From Macrocystis pyrifera (lineage: Eukaryota; Sar; Phaeophyceae; Laminariales; Laminariaceae), in the NCBI GenBank assembly GCA_031763025.1, contig JASSKH010000031.1:372001-436000 (forward strand): a DNA stretch of 64,000 bases, written 5' to 3'. A model generated the notes under the pieces. It did not search any database. It saw only the letters and a list, made by a program, of their open reading frames with translations, and had not been told where the DNA came from. Every line of letters starts with the position of its first letter. Position 1 is the stretch's first letter. This document shows positions 42,400-54,070 of the stretch, piece after piece. The position numbers were made by a program, and so were the translations under genes.

Positions 42400-44750
42400 G
42401 ATTGGTGTACTTCGGGTAAGCCACTCGAAATGTTATAACAGGACTCGCAGAAGTATCCGATGTGTGTGTGATGTCATAGCAGACTCAAAGAGTTTCCGGG
42501 TAGATATGTGAGAGATGTGCCCTTGTACCCGTGCCCGCACCCCTGTATTCTGCAAAGTGTCGGGTACCGGGTATATACCCCGGCATTTACCCTAGGATCC
42601 GGTATTTGCCCAACTCACAGGCCGGGTACGGATACGTAATCTCGTACCCGCACCTCGGGTATTGTACCACGAGCGTACAAACCTTCCAGAAGCTCCGATT
42701 ACGGGCATTGGACATCGCACAGAAACCACACAAGCTCCGTGTACGTGTATGGAGGTCGCACCGAACCAGAAGTTTCATGTGCGGGGAATACCCGGAGAAA
42801 TACCCCGTGCATGGCACGTGCTGTGTGCGTACCCCAAAAAACATAACCTTCCAAGTTTTTGCACCTGGTTGCGGTTATTCTCGAAAACAATGACGCACGG
42901 CTTAAGTACCGAGTTAGGGACACTACAACTCCACGTATACGGCAAGTCAAAATCTTACATTCCAAGGTCTATCCATGCTACATGTTAAGCGTCCACAGAT
43001 GAACTCTTACGTAAGTGGATCGGGCAAGATGATAAAGTGTCATTATGTACTGTATAGCGCTTCTCGGATTCGAACCTGTTTCTGCAGTGCTTATCACGAC
43101 GCGCTTCTCGGGTCTTATCATGAAGTTTTCCTGGGGTTATTTATATGAGGGATTTTTTGGATGATCTAGGGATTACTGATCTGGGCTATTATTCTGGGAT
43201 TCTAAACACACGAGTTGTTTCTTGGGTTCTGAACATAGCAGCTCTGTACGTCGCTAGAATAACGAAGTAGGGAGGTATCGTACCCACAACTGGATGACAG
43301 ACTGGACATATACGGCAAATGACACACTCCAGGTCTGGGTAAAGGGTATTCTACCCCGTATTTACTGTAGTTCCTAGGTAGAAAAGCTCCCGCCATTCAA
43401 GCTGTTTTAGGCCCGAGAGTAACACCTCCTACCCTAGCATGGGAGAAATTCTTCGTAACAAAGTGCTACGAATAAAAGACTTGCATACACGGGTCACACA
43501 ATGCGTCACAACCTTCGCTACAATATCAATTATTCTGTTGTTGTCCTCAATGGTGCAATACTGCAATGCACATCATTCCTACGCTGTTATACCGTTTGCA
43601 TTGAAACACCTCGTGGCGCTACCACGTTTGCATTTCCCGGCCGCGTATGGATTGCAAGGCATACGCCGATTACGTACTTATATACTTTGGGGAAGGCCAT
43701 GAAGCATGAGGTCAGCCATGCGACACAAGGCATCATTTGACGTGTGGATCGACGGACAGATCTCGACGCGACCACACGCACAGTAAGATTTAAGATTTAA
43801 GGACGTACCGACAGTTCTACTTGTGACAAATACGACACACGACGAACAAAAGATACCTCGTAGCCATACTCGAACAGGACAGCAGGTACCGGGCAAACGA
43901 TGTATTGCCGAAATGATATAGGTTGCCAAAAATATATATATCTCCAGTTCAATGTCCTTCCGGACGCTGGTGAAGTAGTGGACCCCCAAGGGACACAGGT
44001 ACATGACCCGTGGGCACATCCTAGTACTAGTAAACCACGGGTACAAGAACGAAAAACGACATCCTACTTTTTTATTGTAGTCCCAGACTGAGCACTTGTT
44101 GAACAAACTGAACAAAGCATGTTTTTATTTAGTTTCCGACAAAAATATGTTGCATTGAATTTCTGACAATTTCCCAACCCGCTAGTTTGTTCTCAACTCC
44201 GGCATGGTGGCGTTTGTGTCTCCGCTTCAATTTTTTTCGGGTACGCCTTAGTCTACTCCAAAAGCAGAACCTCCATGAATCGTGTGCATGCAAGTAGCCC
44301 GGTTTTCAGTTATATAGTATCAGTGCGCAGAATGATTAGTTAAAATTGTCCTGTTGACCCGGGCAGCATCCAGGGGAGCCGCTGGCCTATATCTTTGACA
44401 AGGAATCACATATAGAATACGCGCGCTCGGTTTATCACAATAATTGTAAAATTAGGTAAAAATGGAATATAGACGAGGCGTATTACGCAGCTTGCAAAGT
44501 TGAGTATCAACTATTTAATCAGTCGAACTCACAGCTGACGTATTTCAAAATTTTATAAAAAAAATAATAATCAAATAGTACGCCAGTAAATAACTCAAAC
44601 ACCACGTCGATGCAAAAAGACATACCAGGTATGGGGCAGTCCGGAACCTGCTGCGTGTACTACAGTACTTCCGTACCGTAGTTTCTACACGGCTGTGCGG
44701 TTTTTGCGTTGTTCATAGAGTTGTACGAGCCCAAATTTACGTGGGTCAGA
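42400..44750. other. stretch without recognised genes
   Basis: Overlapping short open frames only. A cgggtaccgggtatataccccgg inverted-repeat-like cluster lies near 42560-42600. Confidence 0.35.
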
Positions 44751-44754
44751 GACA

Positions 44755-45090
44755 GTGGTTGCCTCCCCAGGAGATTGCTGCGTTCGGCGTGCGCGACTAA
44801 GCAAGTTGTACTCGAAAAAAGAGATTCTTCAGGAACTGCACCTCGTACTGCAGTGTCACTGCGAACCGTCACCACATTCCCCGCATGTATTTGTTGACGG
44901 CCCAATGACTATATTACCCTGTGTGTTTTTCATTCCTGCCATATTGAGCTTAGCATACTACCCTAGTCTAAGATACCACCCCACCATACAGAAGTTTACC
45001 CCCGGGGGAAGGAGTAAATATGTAGTAGAAAGAACAGGCCCCGTGTTTCTAATGGGCGGCGGTACCATTATCATCGCCGATACGATATGA
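44755..45090 (+). CDS. small ORF D with hydrophobic segment, hypothetical
   Basis: ATG at 44755, 111 residues ending TGA. A hydrophobic stretch (MTILPCVFFIPAILSLAYY) in the middle could span a membrane. The C-terminal part (SKYVVERTGPVFLMGGGTII) looks protein-like. No family recognised. It lies in the same orientation as ORFs A-C and E-F. Confidence 0.3.
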   Translation: MVASPGDCCVRRARLSKLYSKKEILQELHLVLQCHCEPSPHSPHVFVDGPMTILPCVFFIPAILSLAYYPSLRYHPTIQKFTPGGRSKYVVERTGPVFLMGGGTIIIADTI

Positions 45091-45499
45091 TCGATGTGTG
45101 ACGGCCATGGAAACATCGAGGCCCTTTCAGATGAAGCCAGATGCATGCAAATACGGTTACCACTACCTGGTCCTCTCACCTATGTTGTCGTTGCCTCTTG
45201 CATCTTCGCGGGTGTCTCAAAAGGTGCCAATCATCTCGGCTCGCGGTGTTTTACACCTCGGTTTCCCTTCGGCAGTTGTGCGAGATGTACATAATGTTAC
45301 CTCTCGTACTGCTATCAACCCCCATTGCTATTACATACCAGGTACCTCACAGGAAAAAACGCTCCCGAACGCAAAATAAACAAATATATACATGTTATAT
45401 ATATGTCTGTTGTCACCGGGGTTTATCAGACACCACCCGACCACAGGAAACGACACCAGGTGATAAACAAAGGAAAACGGGAAAGACCCATCACTCGAA

Positions 45500-45826
45500 G
45501 TGGGTTATTATGTCAAAGTGCGGTACTCAATGAGATGCGCCACCGTTCTTGCGTTTGATTTGGGCGTTGGTATCGCAGAGAGGCGTTATTATTTCTACGA
45601 CTTCCCCCGGCGTCCCGTGCACTTTACCCACGGATCTCCGCCGAGGCCCTTGTTATTTGTCTGCGTGGATTGCCATGTCACCCCTTGGCTTCGCACGACA
45701 CCCCACATGGGTTCCCGCGGGATCTTAAACTATCCCACGTTGGAAGACGTGGAGAGCCACGAACTCTCGCCGGATCACACCGGACTTCCTGCGGAGACCC
45801 GCCTAAAGACCCAATCATCAATGTAA
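45500..45826 (+). CDS. small ORF E, hypothetical
   Basis: ATG at 45500, 108 residues. The segment from about 45540 has mixed composition (LAFDLGVGIAERRYYFYDFP and LNYPTLEDVESHELSPDHTG). No family recognised. A shorter start at 45530 is equally possible. Confidence 0.3.
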   Translation: MGYYVKVRYSMRCATVLAFDLGVGIAERRYYFYDFPRRPVHFTHGSPPRPLLFVCVDCHVTPWLRTTPHMGSRGILNYPTLEDVESHELSPDHTGLPAETRLKTQSSM

Positions 45827-45978
45827 ATATTTCTGTGTGCCCCAGCTTTAAAACGGACATCGAAAACGTTTCACTGCATGTTAAAGAGTCGATGGCATTG
45901 ACCAACAATATGCACGGCGTTTTACATACAGTTGTCTCACTGTCATACGTACGCCCTCCCTCGTTTTATAAGGTAAGG

Positions 45979-46305
45979 ATGACCGTGAAGAAGCTGGCAT
46001 TCTGGACTATTTTCAGCTCGACATCAGCCGCCGGCCTCGGCTACGCAATGTACGATATCAAGACCAATGGTGAAGTCATAGATTGGACAGACTCCACCGG
46101 CGATGGAGTTGTCGACTCCGCCATCGTGGATACGGACGGTGTAGCTGGGGGAGAGTACGCGGTGCAAGACGTAGACGCTGATGCCAGTATCGACAGGATT
46201 ATGGAGATGAACGACAATGGTACGATTGGAGAAGTTATAGGGGACGGAGAGACGAGCGCAGGGGTGGTCGAGTCGGTGTTTGACATTCTGGGTTCGTTTT
46301 TCTAG
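45979..46305 (+). CDS. small acidic protein with N-terminal hydrophobic anchor, hypothetical
   Basis: ATG at 45979, 108 residues, TAG at the end. A basic start (MTVKK) is followed by a hydrophobic stretch (LAFWTIFSSTSAAGLGYAM), consistent with a signal or membrane anchor. A strongly acidic, Asp/Gly/Val-rich body follows (DSTGDGVVDSAIVDTDGV, DVDADASIDRI) with no Cys. The D-x-D/D-G spacing is reminiscent of calcium-binding repeats but matches no motif exactly. An AT-rich TTTATAA lies 14 bp upstream. The open frame extends upstream to 45670, but the composition changes at 45979, which is why I choose this start. Confidence 0.45.
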   Translation: MTVKKLAFWTIFSSTSAAGLGYAMYDIKTNGEVIDWTDSTGDGVVDSAIVDTDGVAGGEYAVQDVDADASIDRIMEMNDNGTIGEVIGDGETSAGVVESVFDILGSFF

Positions 46306-47033
46306 TTAGGCGTAGTTGTTTCGGTGGCTTCGTGGCGTGCAGCAGGGTGTACCACAGGGGCGTGTTACGCGCCGAGGATGACGCAGACACCTGGAGGTTT
46401 TTGGGGGTGGTTGTCATCATCAAGGTGCACGATAAATCAACAAAAAGACGTCATACCGGTGCACCACTCTGTGCCTAACTGTAAGAACCATATATGGTCC
46501 CTGTATTCCGGACCTCTGTCCGAAAGGACAAGGATCACTAACGGTCCTCACTGTCTGGAACACAGCGGTACGTTTTGGCCCCTTCCGACATAGCTACACG
46601 GATGTGTTCTATGATAGGGGTATCACGTTTCGACCGTTCAGATTCACGACTGATGATGCTTCTCAACTCAGGAACCATCCAGCATCGTGTGCTTTCACAC
46701 TAATTTTTTCTACAGACCTATGTAGGCCGTAGGATATACCCTTGGGTTTCTGCTACAAAGTTTCGTAAAAAAAAAAAAAAAAAAAGTGATAAGTAACGCC
46801 CTTCGAGTGAGGAACTTCATACTTTTGAAAATGTACCCCTGCTGCAGGAACGGTGCCCCGTCTCGAAAGGGATGCGTGGTCAATGATCAAAGCACTAAGG
46901 CAAGCAACAAATGAGTAACCCCCCCCCCCCCCCCCCCCCTGCTGCAGCATGCGTCGTTGTTTTGCCTTGATTGTGTCGCAACATCTGGAGTGATGTGACA
47001 TTGGTTAGCACTCGTACTATTTTGTCACGGTAG
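46306..47033. repeat. non-coding stretch with A19 and C21 homopolymers
   Basis: A19 at 46767-46785 and C21 at 46919-46939. No gene recognised. Lengths of such runs are unreliable in assemblies. Confidence 0.8.
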
Positions 47034-47306
47034 GTGATAGGGGATGCCACTTACACAGCGGGAACCTATAGTGCAAGAAAAGCAATATATATATATATAT
47101 TCGCCCTTATTATAACGGGGGGGTGTGTGTGGAGCGGATACATTGACTCTGGTGTGGTAGAGGAACGCTATACAGAGCAAAGGTTCCCGTGGCTAGAAAT
47201 AGAGAAGGGATGCGAAGTCGTGGGGAAGTGTGCAGACGACGTTAGCTGTTTAGAACTGGGTTCAGAAAAGGATCACCCAGGGTATTGTGGGTGCACACAC
47301 AGATGA
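47034..47306 (+). CDS. possible small secreted Cys-containing ORF
   Basis: ATG at 47034, 90 residues. A hydrophobic segment (YIYIFALIITGGCVW), partly encoded by an (AT)n microsatellite at 47086-47100, is followed by a Cys-bearing region with C-x4-CADDVSC and CGC near the end. No family recognised. The microsatellite overlap argues for chance. Confidence 0.15.
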   Translation: MIGDATYTAGTYSARKAIYIYIFALIITGGCVWSGYIDSGVVEERYTEQRFPWLEIEKGCEVVGKCADDVSCLELGSEKDHPGYCGCTHR

Positions 47307-47936
47307 GGAAATAGAGGATGACGATAAGCAGAGCACCGAATAACTGTTGCATTGACAAGGGGGAGGTGGGGGGGTATTGATTGTAACGACATGAATTCCG
47401 CAAGCGGTAAACGTTTTAAAAGGGATGGAGTCAAACCCAAGGTGTTCTGCACAATATCTCGTTGCCAACGGCTGACTCGGAAAGAGCGCACACAGCAGGA
47501 TACATTCGGTTATGCCTTTTCGTTGATGCGAAACAAATACAAGAAAGTGTACATGTGTTTTGGGGCATGCCGAAAACCTGGCATATAAAGTGCAATAAGT
47601 AAGTGGCGTCCACTTTTCTTGGCAGAAGCTACACACGATGAAATACTATTATACTTGACTGCTTAATCAAAATGGATCAGGCTCCGATGTGTGCGAGCTT
47701 GGGAGCCATGAGTACTTTTATTGTCGAATCCAACCCAGCCTCATCCCAGAACGAACGGTTTCTACTTCCATTGATCAGGTGCAGTAGTGCAAACTTCAAC
47801 GCCTTTGTAACCTAATATCATTCTCAAATGAACATTCACCAGGCTTGCGGTATGCAAGAGTAGGCTGTGGGACTTTTTGTGTCATTCTGTATTGAACCAA
47901 AAACCTTATTTCATCGATCTTACCAACTCAAACTAC

Positions 47937-48003
47937 GACTTTACCAAAAAAAGCAATCTGAGAACAGCGCTCGAATGCATTCCATTGAGGGCAATTCTCA
48001 GTT
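47937..48003 (+). repeat. dispersed repeat R2, copy 1
   Basis: Core gagaacagcgctcgaatgca with ttgagggcaat downstream. Related copies lie at about 49885-49950 and 53590-53665. Confidence 0.7.
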
Positions 48004-48035
48004 TGTTTAGAAAGCTGTGTCTCCATTTCGGACAT

Positions 48036-48545
48036 TTCAGATTTGTCTGTCTGTCTGTCAGTCAGTTTGTCTGTTTGTCTGTCTGCCCGTATCCCATATA
48101 TATTGCGACGTTTTCATAGTCCGTTCCAATGATCGATACATTAGTTGGCAAAACTGAGTATCACGTTTGGAAGGTGCAGGTCGGTCTGTCTGCCCACATC
48201 CGTTATTGTTTCGCACTCACAGTAGTTCGTCTTGATGAACGATACATTTTAACTAAGTACGGATCGTATTCATACGACGTATTCAACTCTTACTTTGATG
48301 GTGAAGTATACCATACCACCAGGAAATATTTAGACATAAAATATATCCACCACACCGTACCATCATGCCATACTCACCAACATTCATTATCACACAGTGT
48401 GATTTTTCCACATACTATGTCTTCTAGACTGTACCATCGTACCATACCAATATTCAATATCACCTACCGTTACCACATCGTACACCATGTCACAACGTAC
48501 CATACCACGGATCATACCGGATCATACCGTACCCAGGGGCTCAAC
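48036..48545 (+). repeat. GTCT microsatellite and TACCA-rich tract, copy 1
   Basis: (gtct)n with variants at about 48036-48090, then after about 215 bp a CATACCATACCAC-rich tract running to about 48545. The same arrangement is at 51240-51640. Confidence 0.7.
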
Positions 48546-51230
48546 CATACGAGGACACAAGAAGAGCATGCCCCGCGCAGAGAGCCCTCGAGCACGAACG
48601 AGTATATTTACCGTACTGCTGTACCAACGTCCCTCGTATGCACGTGAGGAGCAGGAGGCGTGAAGAAGATCATTTTGAACAAGGACAATGCAGTTGAAAT
48701 TGAATAACACCACGGCGGTGTGTTCAACTCTTCTCTGTGCACACGCCATCCAAACAAGGGCTTTGCTGTTGAGGCTCAACTCTACGAGGACATGAGAAGA
48801 GTATGCCCAAAATCCTTGTAAATAATAGTATGCATGCACGTAATGAGTAGGGAGAGTTGAGCAGGGCATGCTCCGCACTGAGAGATCTAGAGCACGCGTA
48901 TGGCACGTATCTATGCTGTTGAGTGTCTTGCAGGAGTCGTCGCGAATCAGTACCCTGGTCTCCCACCGTCAAGGCAGCTCCTGTGTTGGTGAGTGACTAT
49001 CGTTTGGGCGTGGTTGGCGGAGGTACAGACACCATCTATCCGTCCGAGTGCTTCAGCGTGAGCATTTACCGCGTTCGATGTGCCATAGAACAGTAGCACA
49101 GCAGGTCGGGCCCTCCACCCAGTCCAATTTCCAATCCTCGCAAAGTAGGAAATCTGGAGAGAGACATGGGGTGGTGTGCAGCAGCTTGAGCCATGCGCTA
49201 CGCTAGGGAAATAAACTAAATAAGAAATTTATCGAAAACTCTGAACCCTTCAGGGGGACAGAGCAGGGGCGAGCGCGCTACGAGCGATGACACCTCTGAC
49301 CGCAGAAAGCGCCGGGGTAGGAGTCATCTCATCCACGTTCTCTACCTGCTTTTCGGGCTGTCGTTTGGTTGACCGTCGGGATGCCGCTGGTCTGGTGTTG
49401 TTGTGGACGTAGGTTAATTGCTTTGGGTTTGTGCTACATCAAGCGGCTAACTGTGGCTGAGCTGGATGGTGGCGTGCTGTGTGCTGCTGTGCCTGTGTTG
49501 CCGTTTCCTCGTATATTTGCTCACGATCTCAAGCCATGTTTGTTTGCTGGAAATCACTCGGAAAGTTGCGGCAAGTATGGGCCACGAAAGTTTCTACGGG
49601 TATGTTTTCGGAAAGTCCGCTTTGCACCGTGGTTTGCCTTGGTTAGAAGAGTCTGACAAAACTCAATACCAATAACTCGAAGCAGAAACGTATGTACAAT
49701 AAGATGTTGAATGCCCTTTCCGAGCCACGACGAATATCCCATATCCCCGTCCAGCACGATCACAAGCACTATATCGATAGCCAGCACGCAGACGCTTAGT
49801 ACGAGTCACACCCCGCCTGCTGGAGTGCCGTCTCTGCCGGTGCCACTGGCCTCTCGCCTCTCTCTCAGTAACTCTCACTGCGACTTCACAACACAAAGGA
49901 AAGCAAACTGAGAACGGCGCTCGAAAACATTTTATTGGGGGCGACAACAATCTCCAAACCATGGCAACCACATGTGGACGTTTGTGCACTAAAGGAGAAA
50001 AAAGTAAAGCGTCGCCTCGTTATTTCTTAGTTGATTTATACAACAGCGTTTGACGCTGAGTATGACCACCATCGAATATTTGCACGCAACATTCTACAGA
50101 CATGCCTTGGAATACGTGAAACTGGTTCCTCCACAAACAACGGGAAAACATTGTTTTTTCTTCCTGCAGAAACGCCCATGTTACTGTTTTTGAACGTTTT
50201 TAAAGGCCCGTGGTGTTGATCGAGACATATTCCCGCCGCAAAAGGCCCATCATAACGGGGAACGCAAAATTTCGTTATTTTGAAATATATTTTCAATTTC
50301 AATGAATTTTAACTTGATTTCGAAGCAAACACGTGTTTGTGTCCTGTCGGGAAACAGCGTATTAATTGTGAAACAAGAAATAAGTCGGAAGAACCTGGAA
50401 TAACGCACCGCGTCACACCACGCCCAGCCGACAAACAGCGACGGCGTAGACGAGAGCGAAGGTTTGCCTTGCCAGGTGCGCGCCGCCGCCAGCCTCTTTT
50501 TCTTTTTGTTAGCGCAGGATAGAAAGCTATCACTCTCAGGGTGTCTTGGGTGGGGAGGGAGCCCTCAAGCGCCACGTGCGGAATAGCAACGGTGATGCAG
50601 CTATCGAGGTCTTGAGCGTATCCTCTGTTTTGTTGTTCGTTTGCTCGGTTTTCGTGATGGGTGGCCGATCGAGCAGGCCGAAAAATTGGGCTTGTAGCCG
50701 CCATGATAGCTTTTTTGCGGCGCCATCGCCTGGGTACTATGTGCTATGGTCTGTGGGCGTGGGCGCGGCTATTGCTCCGGTCGCCTCTCGCTGAGGTTCG
50801 CGTTTTATTGCCTCAATCGTGGTCACCGAAGCGGTCAAGAATCGCCACAGACTCCACCGGGAGTGTTGACCCACCATGAACATGCTACATCAAGACTGAT
50901 CAACTTCCAAATTCTGAATTGAAATTAAAAAAATTACACGAACAAAATCCCAAAATAATTTTCACTCAAATTGTTTTTTTTTATTTGCCTTGAGAATGCC
51001 TGCATGGTGATCCAGTCTTCGGCTACTCAGATGCACATTTAATCAGCAAAAACAAGTAAAACGACACTGCAAAAATGAAGTACTCCAAATGATAGGCCCT
51101 ACCGCCAGCTTGGGCCTCAATTGAGATTCTGCGTATGTCACCCTGTTCCGCTGTTCATGGCGATCAGTATGATATTAATAGTACCCACGCGGAATTCTAA
51201 GTTTGTAAAACTGAGTCTCAGCTGCGGTAA
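48546..51230. other. stretch without recognised genes
   Basis: Contains dispersed repeat R2 copy 2 (about 49885-49950). A pair of related segments near 48535-48600 and 48770-48900 (gctcaac..tacgaggacacaagaagagcatgcc) forms a degenerate duplication. No coding family recognised. Confidence 0.4.
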
Positions 51231-51239
51231 TTGCAATCT

Positions 51240-51640
51240 TGTCTGTCTGTTTGTCTGTCTGTCCGCAAGGCTTATATTTTCGAACACTTTCCAACGGCCG
51301 ATATACAAGCTCGATACAGTTGATATTCGTACGACGTTTTCGACCCTTGCGGACCTTATATACTGAAACATACCATACCACCAGGCAAATTTAGCCATAT
51401 AATACGTCCACGACATCGTACCATGGTACCATACCACAAACGTACCATACCATATACTGTGTTTTTCCCGTACCATACCGCCAACACATACCATACCACA
51501 TACGGTGGTTTTCCCATACTCCCGTATACCGTATCACCAATATCCCATATTCCCATGTACCATACCACCAACATATCCCATATCCCATATTCCCATATAC
51601 CATACCAACATATCCCATGTCCCATACCGAGTTGGGGAGA
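51240..51640 (+). repeat. GTCT microsatellite and TACCA-rich tract, copy 2
   Basis: (gtct)n at 51241-51270, then catacgacgttttcga-type sequence and a CATACCATACCACC-rich tract to about 51625. Matches the order at 48036-48545, including the junction accataccaccaggnaaat. Confidence 0.75.
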
Positions 51641-51845
51641 CAGCTATACACCAGACCAGGTGCCTGCTACTGCTGTAGTGCCGTCTTGTTGTGCAAGCGT
51701 GGCGATGAATACAAGAGTTGGCTCAGACGCCCATACCGAGTTGGGGAGACGTCTATACATCACACCAGGTGCCTGCTACTGTTGTTGTGCTGTCTTGTTG
51801 TGCAAGGGTGGCGATGAATACAAGAGTAAGAGTTGGCTCAGACGC
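51624..51845 (+). repeat. 107-bp tandem duplication
   Basis: ccataccgagttggggagac at 51624 and again near 51731, each followed by a gcctgctactg..cttgttgtgcaag segment. The second copy has a 6-bp extra agagta. Confidence 0.85.
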
Positions 51846-51930
51846 TTGGGTTCCACGCTCAGTGCAGCGCATTGACCGGTGGTGTGCACGAAATAGATGA
51901 AAAAACACCAGCTACGAGTACTACTACAGT

Positions 51931-52830
51931 ACACTGCTGCATCCGTCTCGATGGCAAAAAATGAGCTTTTTTCAGGTTTGGGAGGATACCGTTGGACGCC
52001 GCCGGCAAGCTCTTGTCCCCTAGAGCATGCATCCACCTCATTTGTTCGAGCCCGTCATCTATTCTCGTTGATCTTGGCCGCCCACCCCGCGGGTTGCCCG
52101 TGGGCTGAGTCTCTGTCGAGGTCGAGCGTCTATCGTGTATCGTCGCACCAGCTGAAATAAAACTTTTTTGGTGTACTTCGCGTTTTCATTCGCATACTAT
52201 AGCAGGTTTTTTAGAGTACAACAGGAGTGGGTTACTTTTTTGTGTCACAGCAAAATTATCGACGAGTACTGCTGTGCTGCAGGGTGCTGTATCCAAGCAG
52301 TATCATAACAGAATGGCAAAAAAAATGCATTGTGTCCATCAGTACACTGCTGCACCCGTCTCGATGGCAAAAAATGGGCTTTTCAGGTTTGGGAGGATAC
52401 CGTTGGACGCCGCCGGCAAGCTCTTGCCCCCTAGAGCATGCATCCCCCTCATTTGTTCGAGCCCGTCATATATACTAGTTGATCTTGCCCGCCACCGCGC
52501 GGGTTGTCCGTGGGCTGAGTCTCTGTCGAGATCGAGTGTCTATCGTGTATCGTGGCACGAGCTGAACGATACTTTTTTGGTGTACTTCGCGTTTCCATTC
52601 GCATACTATAATAGGAAGTATTTTACAGTACAACAGCAGGAGTGGGTTACTTTTTGTGCCACAGCAAAATTATCTACGAGTACTACTGTGTCTCGAATGG
52701 CAAAAAAAATGCATACTATCGCAAGTCTTTTACAGCAGCGAAAGGCAAAAAATGGGCTTGTTTTCAGGTTTGGGGGGATACCGTAGGATGCCGCCGGCAG
52801 CAGTGGATTGCTTTCTACTATTCGCCTTGA
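51931..52830 (+). repeat. ~410-bp tandem repeat, two and a partial unit
   Basis: Units begin tacactgctgca at 51931 and 52343. A third, shorter unit carries the ggcaaaaaatgggctt and ttcaggtttggggggatacc block near 52748-52800. Includes gttggacgccgccggcaagc and tctatcgtgtatcg segments. Confidence 0.85.
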
Positions 52831-53033
52831 TTTGTTTGCGATCGTGATCGTATGTTTCCGTACTCGCATATAATACAATGAATAACCAGCCAGTTGAAAA
52901 TGCATGTTAATCTGTCGAATGTGTAACAGCCCACAAAATGTTTTTTCATTGGCCAACAAAGCGTCGTCACTCGCATACTATAGCAGCAGTAGAGACTGAA
53001 AACTACTACTACCACTAAAAAATTGCATACGAA

Positions 53034-53276
53034 CTATCGTCGGTCTTTTACAACAACAGCAGTTAGTTGATTACTTTCTACTTTTCGCCTTTATTTGTAT
53101 TTTGTGATCCTCGTCGAATGTTTCGGTACTCGCAAAAAGAATGACCCAAAATTGCATACTACTATCGTAGATCTTTTACAACAGCAGTTAGTTGATTACT
53201 TTCAATTTATCGCCTTTATTTGTATTTTGCGATCCTCATCGTATGTTTGGGTACTCGCAAAAATAATAACCCGAGA
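53034..53276 (+). repeat. ~125-bp tandem repeat
   Basis: Two units of ttttacaac..agcagttagttgattacttt..cgcctttatttgtatttt. A diverged third relative lies at 52795-52870 at the end of the 410-bp array. Confidence 0.85.
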
Positions 53277-53744
53277 GAGCGTTCTCAGCATTCTGACTGA
53301 TTGTTGCCCGTTCAGGTTTCGTTTTTTTTTCCTTGGCCAACAGTCTTGTATTTAGCCCTGAAACCCCAATTACACCTCAATGATATCAACCCCATTGCTG
53401 TGGTACTGGTGCGGGTGCTCTTTCCGTCTTCGTGTGCTGCTGCGGGATATATGTCCCCACCGAGTATCATAACAAGTGGTACCGTTAGTCAACAAGTAGA
53501 CGCTCTGCCTGAGCCAAACACAGCACTCTGGGGTTCCGTCCGCGCTGGTCCCGACTGGCCCCTCCCGTCACTCGCAACAGCTCCACCTGCGACTTCACAA
53601 AACAAGAGACAAGCAAACTGAGAACAGCGCTCGAATGTGTTTCATCGAGGGCAATAACAATTTAATATTGATATCGCGATCGGCTTTCGTGGTAGAAACA
53701 AGACGAAGCAAGGTATTAAACTTCCCCGGCTGTTTTTTATACTG
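53277..53744. other. flank with dispersed repeat R2, copy 3
   Basis: R2 core at about 53590-53665 (gcaaactgagaacagcgctcg). No gene recognised. Confidence 0.5.
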
Positions 53745-54070
53745 GCCGGCGTCCCCAGCGGCTTGGTAGGTGGTCCGCGTGCCTATCAAGATCAATTTCG
53801 TGGGTTCAAATCTCACCGAGTGCACGCTCTTGGGACTTTTTCTTGCATCAAAAATTGATAAGCGCGAGAGCGTGAGTTAGCTACATTCGATGAAAATTGA
53901 CGAGCAGTGGAAATGCTGAACCCTATGCGCGATACAAAATGAAGGCGCGTACCGGGGGGGAGAAGGGACGACACCTGTGACAACGGCTTGTCCAGAAGAT
54001 CGTCGAGGGTAAAACCTCCTACGAGTGGGCTGGAAAGTAAAAGTGATGATGAAAAAATAATAATAATTAA
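53745..54070 (+). mobile_element. tRNA-derived SINE, copy 2
   Basis: Plus-strand copy of the family at 15454-15785. Its head GCCGGCGTCCCC has an A-box-like GGCTTGGTAGG and a B box GTTCAAATC. The shared body includes ctatgcgcga and a ggggggagaagggacga segment, and the tail is A-rich (gaaaaaataataataattaaa). Confidence 0.85.
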
